10,163 nt of DNA, taken from an uncultured Alphaproteobacteria bacterium (lineage in GTDB: Bacteria; Pseudomonadota; Alphaproteobacteria; Caulobacterales; Hyphomonadaceae). The translations under genes and the position numbers were made by a program. Below are positions 1-7,117 of the stretch, piece by piece; the stretch's first letter is position 1, and each line of letters starts with the position of its first letter. Location: the NCBI GenBank assembly GCA_903831485.1, contig CAIKXW010000166.1, positions 1 to 10,163 on the forward strand, given 5' to 3'. The notes below the pieces were generated by a model, which saw only the letters and a program-made list of their open reading frames with translations, was not told where the DNA came from and did not search any database.

Positions 1-452
1 CCGGCCAAATCTCTAGCCCCAATAATCAAGTTCGTGAGCCCCGAATCCCCCACACCGGTCCGAGGCAAAAATTGATGTGAAATCAACCGCGTGAATACGG
101 GTGGCGACTGGGTCGTGTGCCGCGCGGGCTGACTAGCACGCACCGAGCCTTCGTGACAACTCAAGGAAATTGGCTTTTTCCGCTGCAAACACGGGCGTTT
201 CGTCGCGGCGCGGCAGAAGCAAAAACGGGCGCCTGCCCCGCACCGGAGTCATTCTCGGATAAGCCGGAGGCGCACCACCAGAATCACCGCGCCACGAGCA
301 GTGGGAACCGTCAGGTTTCCACATGCGCGGCAACCGGGATTCCCGGCATTTTCTCCGGTCGACCCCGAATGACTTCTTGGCTCAGCTAACTTGCGGCCCG
401 AGGCTTCCCTCCGTACCTCAGTGAGCACTCACACAAGCACGAGCCCCCCCGC
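1..452. other. Gene-free stretch upstream of the flavin oxidoreductase
   Basis: No convincing gene is visible. The short open frames on either strand have low-complexity, Arg/Pro/Ala-rich products typical of GC-rich shadow frames. I found no tRNA T-arm and no conserved core of SRP RNA, RNase P RNA or tmRNA. What it does hold: an AT-containing inverted repeat TTGAT-N5-ATCAA at 72-86; a hairpin GGGAACC/GGTTTCC with a 4-base loop at 303-320; a perfect 13-bp palindrome CCGGGATTCCCGG at 334-346 followed by a short T run; and a GTGAG-CA-CTCAC repeat at 421-432. It probably carries the promoter of the gene starting at 453 and possibly regulatory sequence of a gene to the left of the window. A small RNA is not excluded, but nothing identifies one. 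Confidence 0.5.
421..432. promoter_or_regulatory. Small inverted repeat before the flavin oxidoreductase, possible operator
   Basis: GTGAG-CA-CTCAC ends 20 bases before the ATG at 453. A very weak promoter-like pair lies just upstream: TTGCGG at 391-396 and TACCTC at 414-419, 17 bases apart. This would place the repeat near the transcription start, where a repressor could bind. Ene-reductase genes are often controlled by TetR, MarR or LysR regulators, but no regulator gene is adjacent, so this is only a candidate. Confidence 0.2.
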
Positions 453-1541
453 ATGACCTCTCTCTTCTCCCCCCTCACCCTCGCCCATGGCCCGGCGTGG
501 AAGAACCGGTTCATGCTCGCCCCGCTGACCAACACGCAGAGCCACCCCGACGGCGTGCTGTCGGACGTGGAGTACAACTGGTTGACGCTGCGGGCGAAAG
601 GCGGCTTTGGCCTCACGATGACATGCGCCGCCCACGTGCAGGCGGTCGGCCAGGGCTTCCCGGAGCAGCTCGGCGCTTTCGACGACAAGCACCTCGAAGG
701 CCTCGCGCGCCTCGCCGCAGGCATCAAGGCGCACGGCTCGGTTTCGTCGCTGCAGATCCACCACGCGGGCAACCGGTCGCCCAAGGAACTGGTCGGAACG
801 CCCGTCTGCCCATCGGATGATACAAAAACAGGCGCGCGCGCACTGACGCTCGCAGAAGTGGAAGCCCTGCGCGAGGCCTACATCGCCGCCGCCGTCCGCG
901 CCGAAAAGGCCGGCTTCGACGGCGTCGAGATCCACGGCGCCCATGGCTACATCCTCGCGCAATTCCTCTCGGCCGAGATCAACCATCGCGAAGACCGCTA
1001 TGGCGGCAGCCTCGAGAACCGCGCGCGCATCATCATGGAAATCATCGACGGCATCCGCGCCAGCACCAAGGCAGACTTCCAGCTCGGCCTGCGGCTCTCG
1101 CCTGAGCGCTTCGGCCTCAAGCTCGCGGAGATCCGCGACGTCGCCGCCGAAATCCTGCGCGATCAGAAGATCGACTTCCTCGACATGTCGCTCTGGGACG
1201 TCGCGAAGGAGCCCAACGAGGACGAGCACAAGGGCCGCACGCTGATGAGCGCCTTCACCGACCTGCCGCGCGGCCAGGTGCGGCTCGGCGCCGCCGGAAA
1301 GGTGATGACGGGCAAGGACGCGGCGGGCGTTCTCGATGCGGGCTGCGACTATGTCGTCGTCGGACGGGGCGCCATCCTCCGCCACGACTTCCCGAAGCGC
1401 GTGCAGGCCGACGCCAACTACATCTCGCCGCCGACGCCGGTCACCATCCAGCACCTGCTCGACGAAGGCCTCTCCCCTGCGTTCGTGCAGTACATGCGCC
1501 AGTGGCCGAACTTTGTGGAAGCAGAAGCGACGGCGGCGTAG
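453..1541 (+). CDS. NADH:flavin oxidoreductase, old yellow enzyme family
   Basis: A 362-residue FMN-dependent TIM-barrel oxidoreductase, close to the family's usual length. Members reduce activated C=C bonds or nitro groups with NAD(P)H in the cytosol; the substrate cannot be read from the sequence. Seen directly: the N-terminal FMN strand with Thr26 in LAPLTNTQ, matching the Thr that tunes FMN in classical OYE rather than the Cys of YqjM-type enzymes; QIHHAG at 101-106; the substrate pair His161/His164 and Tyr166 in EIHGAHGY; the downstream EINHREDRYGGSLENR block; Arg214 in LRLSPERF; and the FMN-phosphate region GKVMTGKDA (282-290) with VVVGRG and Arg305. The start at 453 fits the family N-terminus (LFSPLTL...KNRF), but there is no good Shine-Dalgarno, only a C-run before the ATG. 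It is monocistronic in view and convergent with the next gene. Family assignment is secure; the physiological role is not known. Confidence 0.93.
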   Translation: MTSLFSPLTLAHGPAWKNRFMLAPLTNTQSHPDGVLSDVEYNWLTLRAKGGFGLTMTCAAHVQAVGQGFPEQLGAFDDKHLEGLARLAAGIKAHGSVSSLQIHHAGNRSPKELVGTPVCPSDDTKTGARALTLAEVEALREAYIAAAVRAEKAGFDGVEIHGAHGYILAQFLSAEINHREDRYGGSLENRARIIMEIIDGIRASTKADFQLGLRLSPERFGLKLAEIRDVAAEILRDQKIDFLDMSLWDVAKEPNEDEHKGRTLMSAFTDLPRGQVRLGAAGKVMTGKDAAGVLDAGCDYVVVGRGAILRHDFPKRVQADANYISPPTPVTIQHLLDEGLSPAFVQYMRQWPNFVEAEATAA

Positions 1542-1558
1542 CGCGTCACGCACAAAAC

Positions 1559-1592
1559 AAACCGGCCGGACTCAGATGAGCCCGGCCGGGTT
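1559..1592 (-). terminator. Hairpin terminator between convergent genes
   Basis: CCGGCCGG at 1562-1569 pairs perfectly with CCGGCCGG at 1582-1589. The stem continues inward as CTC/GAG around an AGAT loop after one mismatch, and outward as AA/TT. Read on the minus strand it is followed by TTTGTTTTG, a good U-rich tract, so it looks like a rho-independent terminator for the heme/copper lipoprotein gene ending at 1626. Read on the plus strand the U tract is poor, but the stem could still help stop transcription from the flavin oxidoreductase, which ends at 1541. Confidence 0.75.
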
Positions 1593-1625
1593 AGTCACTA
1601 GGCAAAGTTTCGCGATTCAGCTGAG

Positions 1626-3641
1626 CTAGCGGCTGCGTCCGCGCTGCATCTGCTCCATCGCCGCGCCGAGTTCCTGCATCGACAGGCCGCCGTCCTTGTC
1701 AGCGTCGATCGCGGCGAAGTTCGCCTTGAACTGCTGGTGCACGGGCGCGATGCCATCGCTGGTCACGTTCTGCGCGCCCTCTTCGCTGTCGGTGCGCAGT
1801 TCGGATTCCTGCAGCTTCCCGTCGCGGTTGTCGTCCGCCATGGTCAGCAGCTGGGTTTGCTGCAAGGCCGCCTGCAGGTCGTCGCGCGGGTTGGCCGCGG
1901 TCTCGTCCTTCCAGCGGAACTGCACGGCGGTGAACAGCATCTCCTGGAACGACTGGTCGCCCCAGAAGATCTTCTTAGCGGGATTCGTGAACGGCTTGGT
2001 GTTCTCGTAGCCCAGCGCCTTGTTGTTCGCCGAGTTGTCGTACCAGTAGTCGGCGACAAGCTTCGTGCCGGCCGGGATCTCGATCAGGTCCTTGAAGATG
2101 TAGTCGCGCTGCCAGTTGAAGTCGTAGTGCGGCATGTTGAGGAGGATCTCCTCCTTGCCGTCCGGATAGATCGCCGTGAGCTTCGAGGCATAACCGCGAT
2201 AGTGCGCGTGCACCTGGGCGGCATAGATCTGCGCGTCGGCCGGGAACAGCACATAGGCAGTCTCGTGGTGACGCGCCGTGTTGGCTGCGATCTCGATCGA
2301 GGGATCGGCGATCACCACCTGCCGCTTCATCATCTCAGGCGCTTCGTCCTGGAAGTAGAAGGCGATCTTCGACTTGTCGGTGAAGGCCTTGCCGATCGGC
2401 GTGTAATGCATCTGGAACGAGATCGCCCCGCCCGCCGGAATCCAGGTCGCCCAGTTGTCCGGCGCCAGGTTCGACTCGTTCCCGACAGCGTAGCCGCCCA
2501 TCGAGATTTCCCAGTCGAAGCCGCGGCCATTCGCCGGCAGTTTCGGCATCCAGCCAGCGAGGATATGGTGCACGCCCTGGCGGTCGCCCGGCTTGAACGT
2601 CGTCGCCTTCAGCCACTTGCCTTCGGCAAGCGGGCTCTTGATCGCCGGGATCTGGTAATCGACCACGCCGGCCGCTGGCACGTCGTAGGCCGGGATATCG
2701 ACGATCAGGTCCGGCTCGCCGAGCGGCCAGTCGGGACGCCCCGCAACGCCCTTCACCAGCGGATCCTCGCCGCCTTCGGCGATATCGCTCGGCGCGCCCG
2801 CTTCGATCCAGTGGACCAGCGTCTTGGTTTCTTCGGCGGACAGGTTCTCGTTCTTCAGGAAGGCCCGATAGTGATTGTCCGCGTCGAACGGAGGCATCCG
2901 GTCACGGCGGATCGCTTCGCGGATCATAGGCGCGAACGTCTTGACCTGCTGGTAGTTTGTCATGTGCCACGGCGCGATGCCGTTAGGCTGGTGGCAGTCG
3001 ACGCACTTATCCATCAGGATCGGCACGACGTCGTTGGAATAGGAGATCTTGGCGAACTCAGCTTCCTTGCCGCGATCGGCGAAGACAAGCTTCGTGCCCT
3101 TGCTGGCCATCACCTCAGCGGCGGCCGGAACCTTGCCCGCAACAACGTCTGAGAGCGCCGTTTCGATGGTGTCGGCCGGGCCGTGATAGACGATCTCGAA
3201 ATTCTTCTTCGGATCGACGATCACCGCCTCGCCCGCATAGGTGAAGCCCAGCGAGTTGCCGATCAGCTGGTACTCGTCGTCGAGGATCGGGATGGTGAGA
3301 CCGTTGGCCTTCGCTTCGGCCGCGATGCTCGCACGATCATCCGCGTCGGCGGAGTTGATCATGTGGAAGACCACGTTCGGGTTCTTCGCCGCTAGGTCCT
3401 GGATCGTCTTGGCCGCCGCCAGCGCGCCGGCGTCGCCATTGACGTGCGACACCAGAACCACAGCCGGGGTGATCGTGTCGTACTTCAGGATGTGGCCCAT
3501 GCCGGTCTGGTCGACCAGCATGTAGTCGTCGACCTTGGATCCGACGAGCTTGGCGGATGTCTCGCTGGCCGAGCAGGCGGCGAGGATGATGGCGGATACG
3601 CTCGCGAGTAGTGCGACCGCTCCGATCTTGTTTTTCTGCAT
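1626..3641 (-). CDS. Lipoprotein: thioredoxin-like + cytochrome c + copper monooxygenase-like + EF-hands
   Basis: A 671-residue envelope lipoprotein. Residues 1-23 form a lipoprotein signal with lipobox LAAC (Cys23). Residues about 35-170 look like a redoxin/thioredoxin fold, but there is no Cys in it; the protein's only cysteines are 23, 213 and 216. Residues about 200-285 are a c-type heme domain with CVDCH (213-217) and a likely distal Met249 in MPPF. Residues about 305-580 resemble copper type II ascorbate-dependent monooxygenases (PHM/DBH): His358-His359, His412 in QMHY, His478 and His480 in VHAHY, and Met568 match the three CuH and three CuM ligands. Two EF-hand loops end the protein (603-614 and 646-657), with complete Ca-binding positions. 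AGGGAG lies 11 bases before the ATG. Similar composite proteins occur in other bacteria, often annotated only as redoxin-family; no substrate is known to me. I infer a membrane-anchored, heme-fed copper oxidoreductase. Confidence 0.85.
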   Translation of the reverse strand: MQKNKIGAVALLASVSAIILAACSASETSAKLVGSKVDDYMLVDQTGMGHILKYDTITPAVVLVSHVNGDAGALAAAKTIQDLAAKNPNVVFHMINSADADDRASIAAEAKANGLTIPILDDEYQLIGNSLGFTYAGEAVIVDPKKNFEIVYHGPADTIETALSDVVAGKVPAAAEVMASKGTKLVFADRGKEAEFAKISYSNDVVPILMDKCVDCHQPNGIAPWHMTNYQQVKTFAPMIREAIRRDRMPPFDADNHYRAFLKNENLSAEETKTLVHWIEAGAPSDIAEGGEDPLVKGVAGRPDWPLGEPDLIVDIPAYDVPAAGVVDYQIPAIKSPLAEGKWLKATTFKPGDRQGVHHILAGWMPKLPANGRGFDWEISMGGYAVGNESNLAPDNWATWIPAGGAISFQMHYTPIGKAFTDKSKIAFYFQDEAPEMMKRQVVIADPSIEIAANTARHHETAYVLFPADAQIYAAQVHAHYRGYASKLTAIYPDGKEEILLNMPHYDFNWQRDYIFKDLIEIPAGTKLVADYWYDNSANNKALGYENTKPFTNPAKKIFWGDQSFQEMLFTAVQFRWKDETAANPRDDLQAALQQTQLLTMADDNRDGKLQESELRTDSEEGAQNVTSDGIAPVHQQFKANFAAIDADKDGGLSMQELGAAMEQMQRGRSR

Positions 3642-3674
3642 GACGGCGTGGTCTCCCTGGGAACCCGATTCCGG

Positions 3675-3703
3675 GTAAAACTACTCCTGATTGACAGTGT
3701 CAA
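3675..3703 (-). promoter_or_regulatory. Promoter with palindromic operator for the heme/copper lipoprotein
   Basis: On the minus strand, TTGACA (3703-3698) is followed after exactly 17 bases by TTTTAC (3680-3675), a good -35 and an acceptable -10, about 35 bases before the ATG at 3641. The -35 box is one arm of a perfect 13-bp palindrome, TTGACAGTGTCAA, at 3691-3703. TGACA-N-TGTCA palindromes are typical in form of TetR-type operators, so repression by occlusion of the -35 is plausible. No regulator gene is adjacent, and the regulator's identity is inference only. Confidence 0.55.
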
Positions 3704-3723
3704 CAATCGGCTGACCTAGGGGC

Positions 3724-3744
3724 GCCCGCATTTAAATTACGGGC
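3724..3744. terminator. Weak hairpin after the gamma-glutamyltransferase gene
   Basis: GCCCG at 3724-3728 pairs with CGGGC at 3740-3744 around an AT-rich loop containing ATTTAAAT. It begins 17 bases beyond the stop of the gamma-glutamyltransferase gene, in the 119-base gap before the lipoprotein start. There is no U tract on either strand, so termination activity is doubtful. Confidence 0.25.
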
Positions 3745-3760
3745 AATCTTGGGCGCGGTG

Positions 3761-5476
3761 TCAGCGCGGCGGGAGCGCGACCGCCTTGCCCTCCTCGCGC
3801 GGGTCCGCTCCGCCGACGAGGCCCTTCGGCGTGACCAGGATCGCATGTGTACCGCTGTAGTGCGCATCCAGCGAAACGCGCCAGCCCAGCCCGGACAGCG
3901 CATCCGACATCGCTTTCGGCATGCGGTCCGCCTCCACCGAAATCTCCGGCGTGCGGGCGAACACCATGGCCGTCCCCACCGCCTCCTGCGGCGTCTGTTT
4001 CCAGTCGAGCACGCCGATGATCGTGCGCGACACCGACGCGATGATCGTGCTGCCGCCCATTGATCCCGCCACCATCACAAGCTCGCCGTCTTTGTCCGTG
4101 ATGATCGCTGGCGACATCGACGAACGCGGCGCCTTGCGCGGCGCCACGGCGTTCGCGACCGGCTTGCCGTCGATCACAGGCTCCAGCGAGAAATCGGTAA
4201 GTTCATTGTTGAGCCAGAAGCCGCCCGCCATGCGATGCGCGCCGTACTCGGACTCGATCGTCGCCGTCAGCGACACGGCGTTCCCTTCGTGATCGACAAT
4301 GGAGAGATGCGTCGTGCCATGCTCCTGCATCGCCGCGCTGCCCCACTTCTTGCGCAGCGCCTCGCCCGCAGGCGCGCCCACCGGAACCGCCGGCGGCGCC
4401 TTGGACAGATCGATCAGCTTCGCGCGGGCATCGAGATAGGCCGGTGCGACCAGTTCTTTCGTCGGCGCCTGCACGAAGCGGTCGTCCGCCATGTAGTGGT
4501 CGCGGTCGACATAGGAGAGCCGGCTCGCCCACACATAAGCCGCCCAATCCTTCACGTCGGTCGGACCAACCGGCTGCGGCCGCGCCCGCTCGTAGAGGCC
4601 AAGGATCGACAGCATCGCATTCGCCGAACTTGGGGAGGGCATCGTGCAGACGCGATAGACGCGAAACGCCCCGCACAGCGGATCGAGCTTCCGCGGCGCA
4701 TAGGCCTGCAGGTCCGCCACGCCAAGCGTCCCCGCACGCGGCTGTCTCTGGGCCGCCGCCACGATGGCGTCCGCGATCGGCCCATGCGTCAGCGCCTTCG
4801 GTCCATCCGCTGCAATGGCGCGCAGCGACTGGGCGTAGAGCGGGTTCCTCAGAACATGGCCCTGCGGCCAGGGCTTGCCCGACGCATCGAGATAGATCGA
4901 CCTCGCCTGCGCATCCGCCTCGAAGATCGCCTTGTTGTTGAGCAGGCTGCGGCTCAGCCGCGGCCCGACGACAAACCCATCCTCGGCCAGCTTGATCGCA
5001 GGTTCGAACAGCGTCGCCCACGGCAGCTTGCCGTGCTCAGCGTGCGCCATCTTCAGCATCGGGACCAGCGCCGGGGTGCCGATCGACTTGCCGCTCGCCT
5101 GCGCCAGCTCGAACGGCAGAGGCTTGCCGTCGACGAGGAACATGTCCGGCGTCGCACCCGCAGGCGCCCACTCCCGCCCGTCGAATGCGTCGATCGCTTC
5201 GTCGCTTGCCCGGTAGTGGATCAGGAATCCGCCGCCGCCAACGCCGGACGATTCCGGCTCGACCAGCCCAAGCGTCAACTCGACTGCAATCGCTGCATCA
5301 ATTGCGCTGCCGCCCCGGCGCAACATTTCCAGTCCCGCCTCGACCGCCAGCGGATCGGCCGCCGCCACCATCGCCTCGCCGCGAGGCGCTTCGCCCTGCG
5401 GCGCTGCATTGGTGCAACCGGCGCAGAGCGATAGCGCCACAACTCCGGCAACCAGCATTTTCATTTTAAGCGACAA
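3761..5476 (-). CDS. ggt: Gamma-glutamyltransferase
   Basis: A 571-residue N-terminal-nucleophile hydrolase that transfers or hydrolyses the gamma-glutamyl group of glutathione and related peptides, normally in the periplasm. Seen: a hydrophobic export signal (about residues 7-20) ending CAGC; Arg101 in FDGREW, the substrate carboxylate site; the self-cleavage site before Thr388 in GTTH, giving a large subunit up to 387 and a small one from 388; LNN (422-424) and TDFS (427-430); Ser452-Ser453 in PRSSMSP; and the oxyanion glycines in GSMGGS (471-476). Length and order fit the family. The start is TTG at 5476, chosen because GGGGAG sits 6 bases upstream; in-frame ATGs at 5464 and 5458 would lie 18 or more bases from that site. 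Cys21 could be lipidated, but Cys at -3 is not a standard lipobox residue. It lies 63 bases after the HAAS gene, so co-transcription is possible. Confidence 0.93.
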   Translation of the reverse strand: MSLKMKMLVAGVVALSLCAGCTNAAPQGEAPRGEAMVAAADPLAVEAGLEMLRRGGSAIDAAIAVELTLGLVEPESSGVGGGGFLIHYRASDEAIDAFDGREWAPAGATPDMFLVDGKPLPFELAQASGKSIGTPALVPMLKMAHAEHGKLPWATLFEPAIKLAEDGFVVGPRLSRSLLNNKAIFEADAQARSIYLDASGKPWPQGHVLRNPLYAQSLRAIAADGPKALTHGPIADAIVAAAQRQPRAGTLGVADLQAYAPRKLDPLCGAFRVYRVCTMPSPSSANAMLSILGLYERARPQPVGPTDVKDWAAYVWASRLSYVDRDHYMADDRFVQAPTKELVAPAYLDARAKLIDLSKAPPAVPVGAPAGEALRKKWGSAAMQEHGTTHLSIVDHEGNAVSLTATIESEYGAHRMAGGFWLNNELTDFSLEPVIDGKPVANAVAPRKAPRSSMSPAIITDKDGELVMVAGSMGGSTIIASVSRTIIGVLDWKQTPQEAVGTAMVFARTPEISVEADRMPKAMSDALSGLGWRVSLDAHYSGTHAILVTPKGLVGGADPREEGKAVALPPR

Positions 5477-5482
5477 GCGGTT

Positions 5483-5488
5483 CTCCCC
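5483..5488 (-). promoter_or_regulatory. Ribosome binding site that supports a TTG start
   Basis: On the minus strand, GGGGAG at 5488-5483 is followed by six bases and then TTG at 5476. This spacing suits initiation at TTG. The first in-frame ATG (5464) would be 18 bases from the site. The signal peptide is complete from any of these starts, so they differ only in a few N-terminal residues. Confidence 0.6.
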
Positions 5489-5539
5489 GAATACGAACGG
5501 CGCCAGCTTTCACTTCTGACCCCGCTTATCAAGCCGAAC

Positions 5540-6760
5540 TCACGCTGCCATCAGCGGCGCCGCTTCGCCGGCAGACCGCGACGCCTTCACCTGCCGCCAG
5601 ATCTCGATGCCCAGGGTGATCGCAGAGACGAGCGCCCAGATGCCCAAACCCACGAGCAGCACGCTGTCCATAAGGCGGATTGCGCGCTCGAGCTCTTCGG
5701 GGCTCGTGCCCGGCCGGGGCTCGACAATGACGAACGGCCGCCCCTGGAACAGCACCCACACCACTGCGAGCGCCCCTGCATGGCCGACAATGCTCATCGC
5801 CGACCCGAGCCGGTTCCAAGCCGGACGCACCATGTCGTGCAGATGCCCAGCCGCAGACAGAAGCGCCAACACAAGGATCGGCCAGTAGACCGCGCTCCAC
5901 GCCGGTGACAGCACGATCGACACGGATGCTCCGTCGCGCAGCGGCAGCTCGTTCGGGAACGGCACGAATTTCAGCCAGACGAGAATGAACAGCACGTCGA
6001 AGAACAGCGACACGCCCGATTCAAACAGCGAGCGCGGCTTGCGGATGTTGTCGCGCGGCAGCGACTTCGGATCCCAGCGGTTCTCCAACAGCTTCACCGG
6101 GTCGCCCCAACGCTCCACAGCGATGAACACCAGCGTCACCGCGGCGAACGCCATCAAGCCGAGCCCTAGCAGATTGTCTAGCCGCGCCAGCACCGCCTGG
6201 ATCGGACGATCAGTGCCTAACGCGCGCAGCGCCGTGAGCACCAGGAAGACGGCAGCCACGAGGCCCAACGCCGTGCGCTGCGTCGGCCAGAACCAGGGAT
6301 AGAGCACCGGACCGACCAACTGCATCCGCCCCTCATAGCGCGCCGCGACCACAGGCGGCGCACCAAACGCCTTCAGCACCGCGGCGATCTCGTCCGCGCT
6401 CGCCGCGCGACCAAGCCGCTCCTCGGTCCCCTCGATCTTCGCACGCAACGCCTCGCGCAGCTCAGCCGTCACATCCAGCACCCCCTCGCGCGGCAGATGC
6501 CGCTCGACCGATGCAAGATAGCGCGACACGAGATCATGCTCGCCAGGCGGACCCGCGATTCGCTCGGCCACGCGGACCGGATCGCCTTCCGCCGCGAGCA
6601 TGTCGGCGATCTCGGCCTCGGTCGCCTTCTCGCCCTTCGCCTTCTCCATCGCGTCCTTGCGCGCTTTCAGCGTCGCATAGAGCGCGCCCGCAACTTCCAT
6701 GCGGCGCGCGGCCGGCAGATGGCGCTCGACCTTTTTCACATAGTCCCAGATCGGGTTCAT
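5540..6760 (-). CDS. HAAS-type (DUF1700-like) multi-pass membrane protein, partner of PadR
   Basis: A 406-residue protein with a soluble helical N-terminus and about six membrane segments. The start at 6760 overlaps the PadR stop as ATGA; a longer in-frame start at 6811 would lie inside the PadR gene and is not needed. The N-terminus holds two copies of a HAAS-like helical unit: residues 7-70 (beginning YVKKVERHLP, ending RVAERIAG) and 81-144 (beginning YLASVERHLP, ending VAARYEG). Probable membrane helices lie near 163-180, 197-216, 247-265, 288-304, 319-338 and 365-386. HAAS/DUF1700 proteins are commonly encoded right after PadR regulators and are thought to signal with them, so the pair probably senses an envelope state. 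No catalytic motif is visible, and the transmembrane part I do not recognise. The family call is firm for the N-terminus; the function is inferred from context. Confidence 0.8.
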   Translation of the reverse strand: MNPIWDYVKKVERHLPAARRMEVAGALYATLKARKDAMEKAKGEKATEAEIADMLAAEGDPVRVAERIAGPPGEHDLVSRYLASVERHLPREGVLDVTAELREALRAKIEGTEERLGRAASADEIAAVLKAFGAPPVVAARYEGRMQLVGPVLYPWFWPTQRTALGLVAAVFLVLTALRALGTDRPIQAVLARLDNLLGLGLMAFAAVTLVFIAVERWGDPVKLLENRWDPKSLPRDNIRKPRSLFESGVSLFFDVLFILVWLKFVPFPNELPLRDGASVSIVLSPAWSAVYWPILVLALLSAAGHLHDMVRPAWNRLGSAMSIVGHAGALAVVWVLFQGRPFVIVEPRPGTSPEELERAIRLMDSVLLVGLGIWALVSAITLGIEIWRQVKASRSAGEAAPLMAA

Positions 6761-7101
6761 GACCCAACTCCCTTGAGTATGCTTGAGAGCGACGCGTTCA
6801 TCGCGCGCCATTCGCCTGCCAGCTGCGCCAGCGCCGCCGCGCCATCATCCGAGAGCCGGTAGAATCGCTTCTGGCGCTTTGCATCCTCGCGCCATTCGGA
6901 GGTCAGCAGGCCCTGCGTCTCGAGCCGGCGGAGCATCGGATAGAGCGCGCCTTCATCGATCTCGATTCCCAGCCCGCCCAGCTCGGTCTTCAGCGTGTAG
7001 CCGTATTTTTCCGAACGCAGCGTGCCCAGCACGGCGAGGATCAAATTCCCCCGCCGCAACTCCAGCCGGAGCGCCTCAATGATATCCGCCGAAACCGGCA
7101 T
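6757..7101 (-). CDS. PadR-family transcriptional regulator
   Basis: A 114-residue winged-helix DNA-binding protein, a normal length for short PadR regulators. Seen: a family-typical N-terminal helix (EALRLELRRGNLILAVLG), then YGYTLKTEL, then the recognition segment EGALYPMLRRLETQGLL and the wing SEW...KRFYRLSDDG, with a final helix for dimerisation. The start was placed at 7101: the encoded protein then begins at the usual family N-terminus and GGGA lies just upstream. The longer frame to 7158 would run through the promoter and palindrome. It is the first gene of a two-gene unit with the HAAS membrane protein, joined by an ATGA overlap. PadR proteins usually repress their own operon until a ligand or partner relieves them, and the palindrome at 7118-7130 is a plausible site for that. 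The inducing signal is unknown. Confidence 0.92.
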   Translation of the reverse strand: MPVSADIIEALRLELRRGNLILAVLGTLRSEKYGYTLKTELGGLGIEIDEGALYPMLRRLETQGLLTSEWREDAKRQKRFYRLSDDGAAALAQLAGEWRAMNASLSSILKGVGS

Positions 7102-7117
7102 CCCATGTCCCGTACAG

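Noticed and set aside
30..75. Fragment resembling a tRNA 3' half (CGAATCCCCCA)
   Set aside because: There is no GTTCGAATCC-type T-arm, no paired acceptor stem and no CCA end in a consistent fold.
72..86. FNR/FixK-like box TTGAT...ATCAA
   Set aside because: The spacer is five bases, whereas the FNR/FixK box has four (TTGAT-N4-ATCAA); it is also 367 bases from the nearest gene.
117..389. A 90-codon plus-strand frame in the left gap
   Set aside because: It has no recognisable domain, a composition like other shadow frames, no clear ribosome site, and several inverted repeats run through it.
429..1553. A 374-codon open frame on the minus strand across the flavin oxidoreductase
   Set aside because: It is antisense to a gene with full family motifs, and its product is Arg/Ala/Val-rich with no recognisable domain, as expected from GC-rich third positions.
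1737..3152. A 471-codon plus-strand open frame across the heme/copper lipoprotein gene
   Set aside because: It is the antisense shadow of a gene with clear heme, copper and EF-hand motifs; the product is a monotonous Arg/Val/Leu/His mix without domains.
4235..5434. A 399-codon plus-strand open frame across the gamma-glutamyltransferase gene
   Set aside because: It lies opposite a well-supported GGT, is very Arg-rich and shows no family motif.
6761..6811. Longer start for the HAAS protein at 6811
   Set aside because: The extra 17 residues overlap PadR coding sequence and do not look like the family; the ATGA overlap start at 6760 fits the YVKKVERHLP N-terminus.
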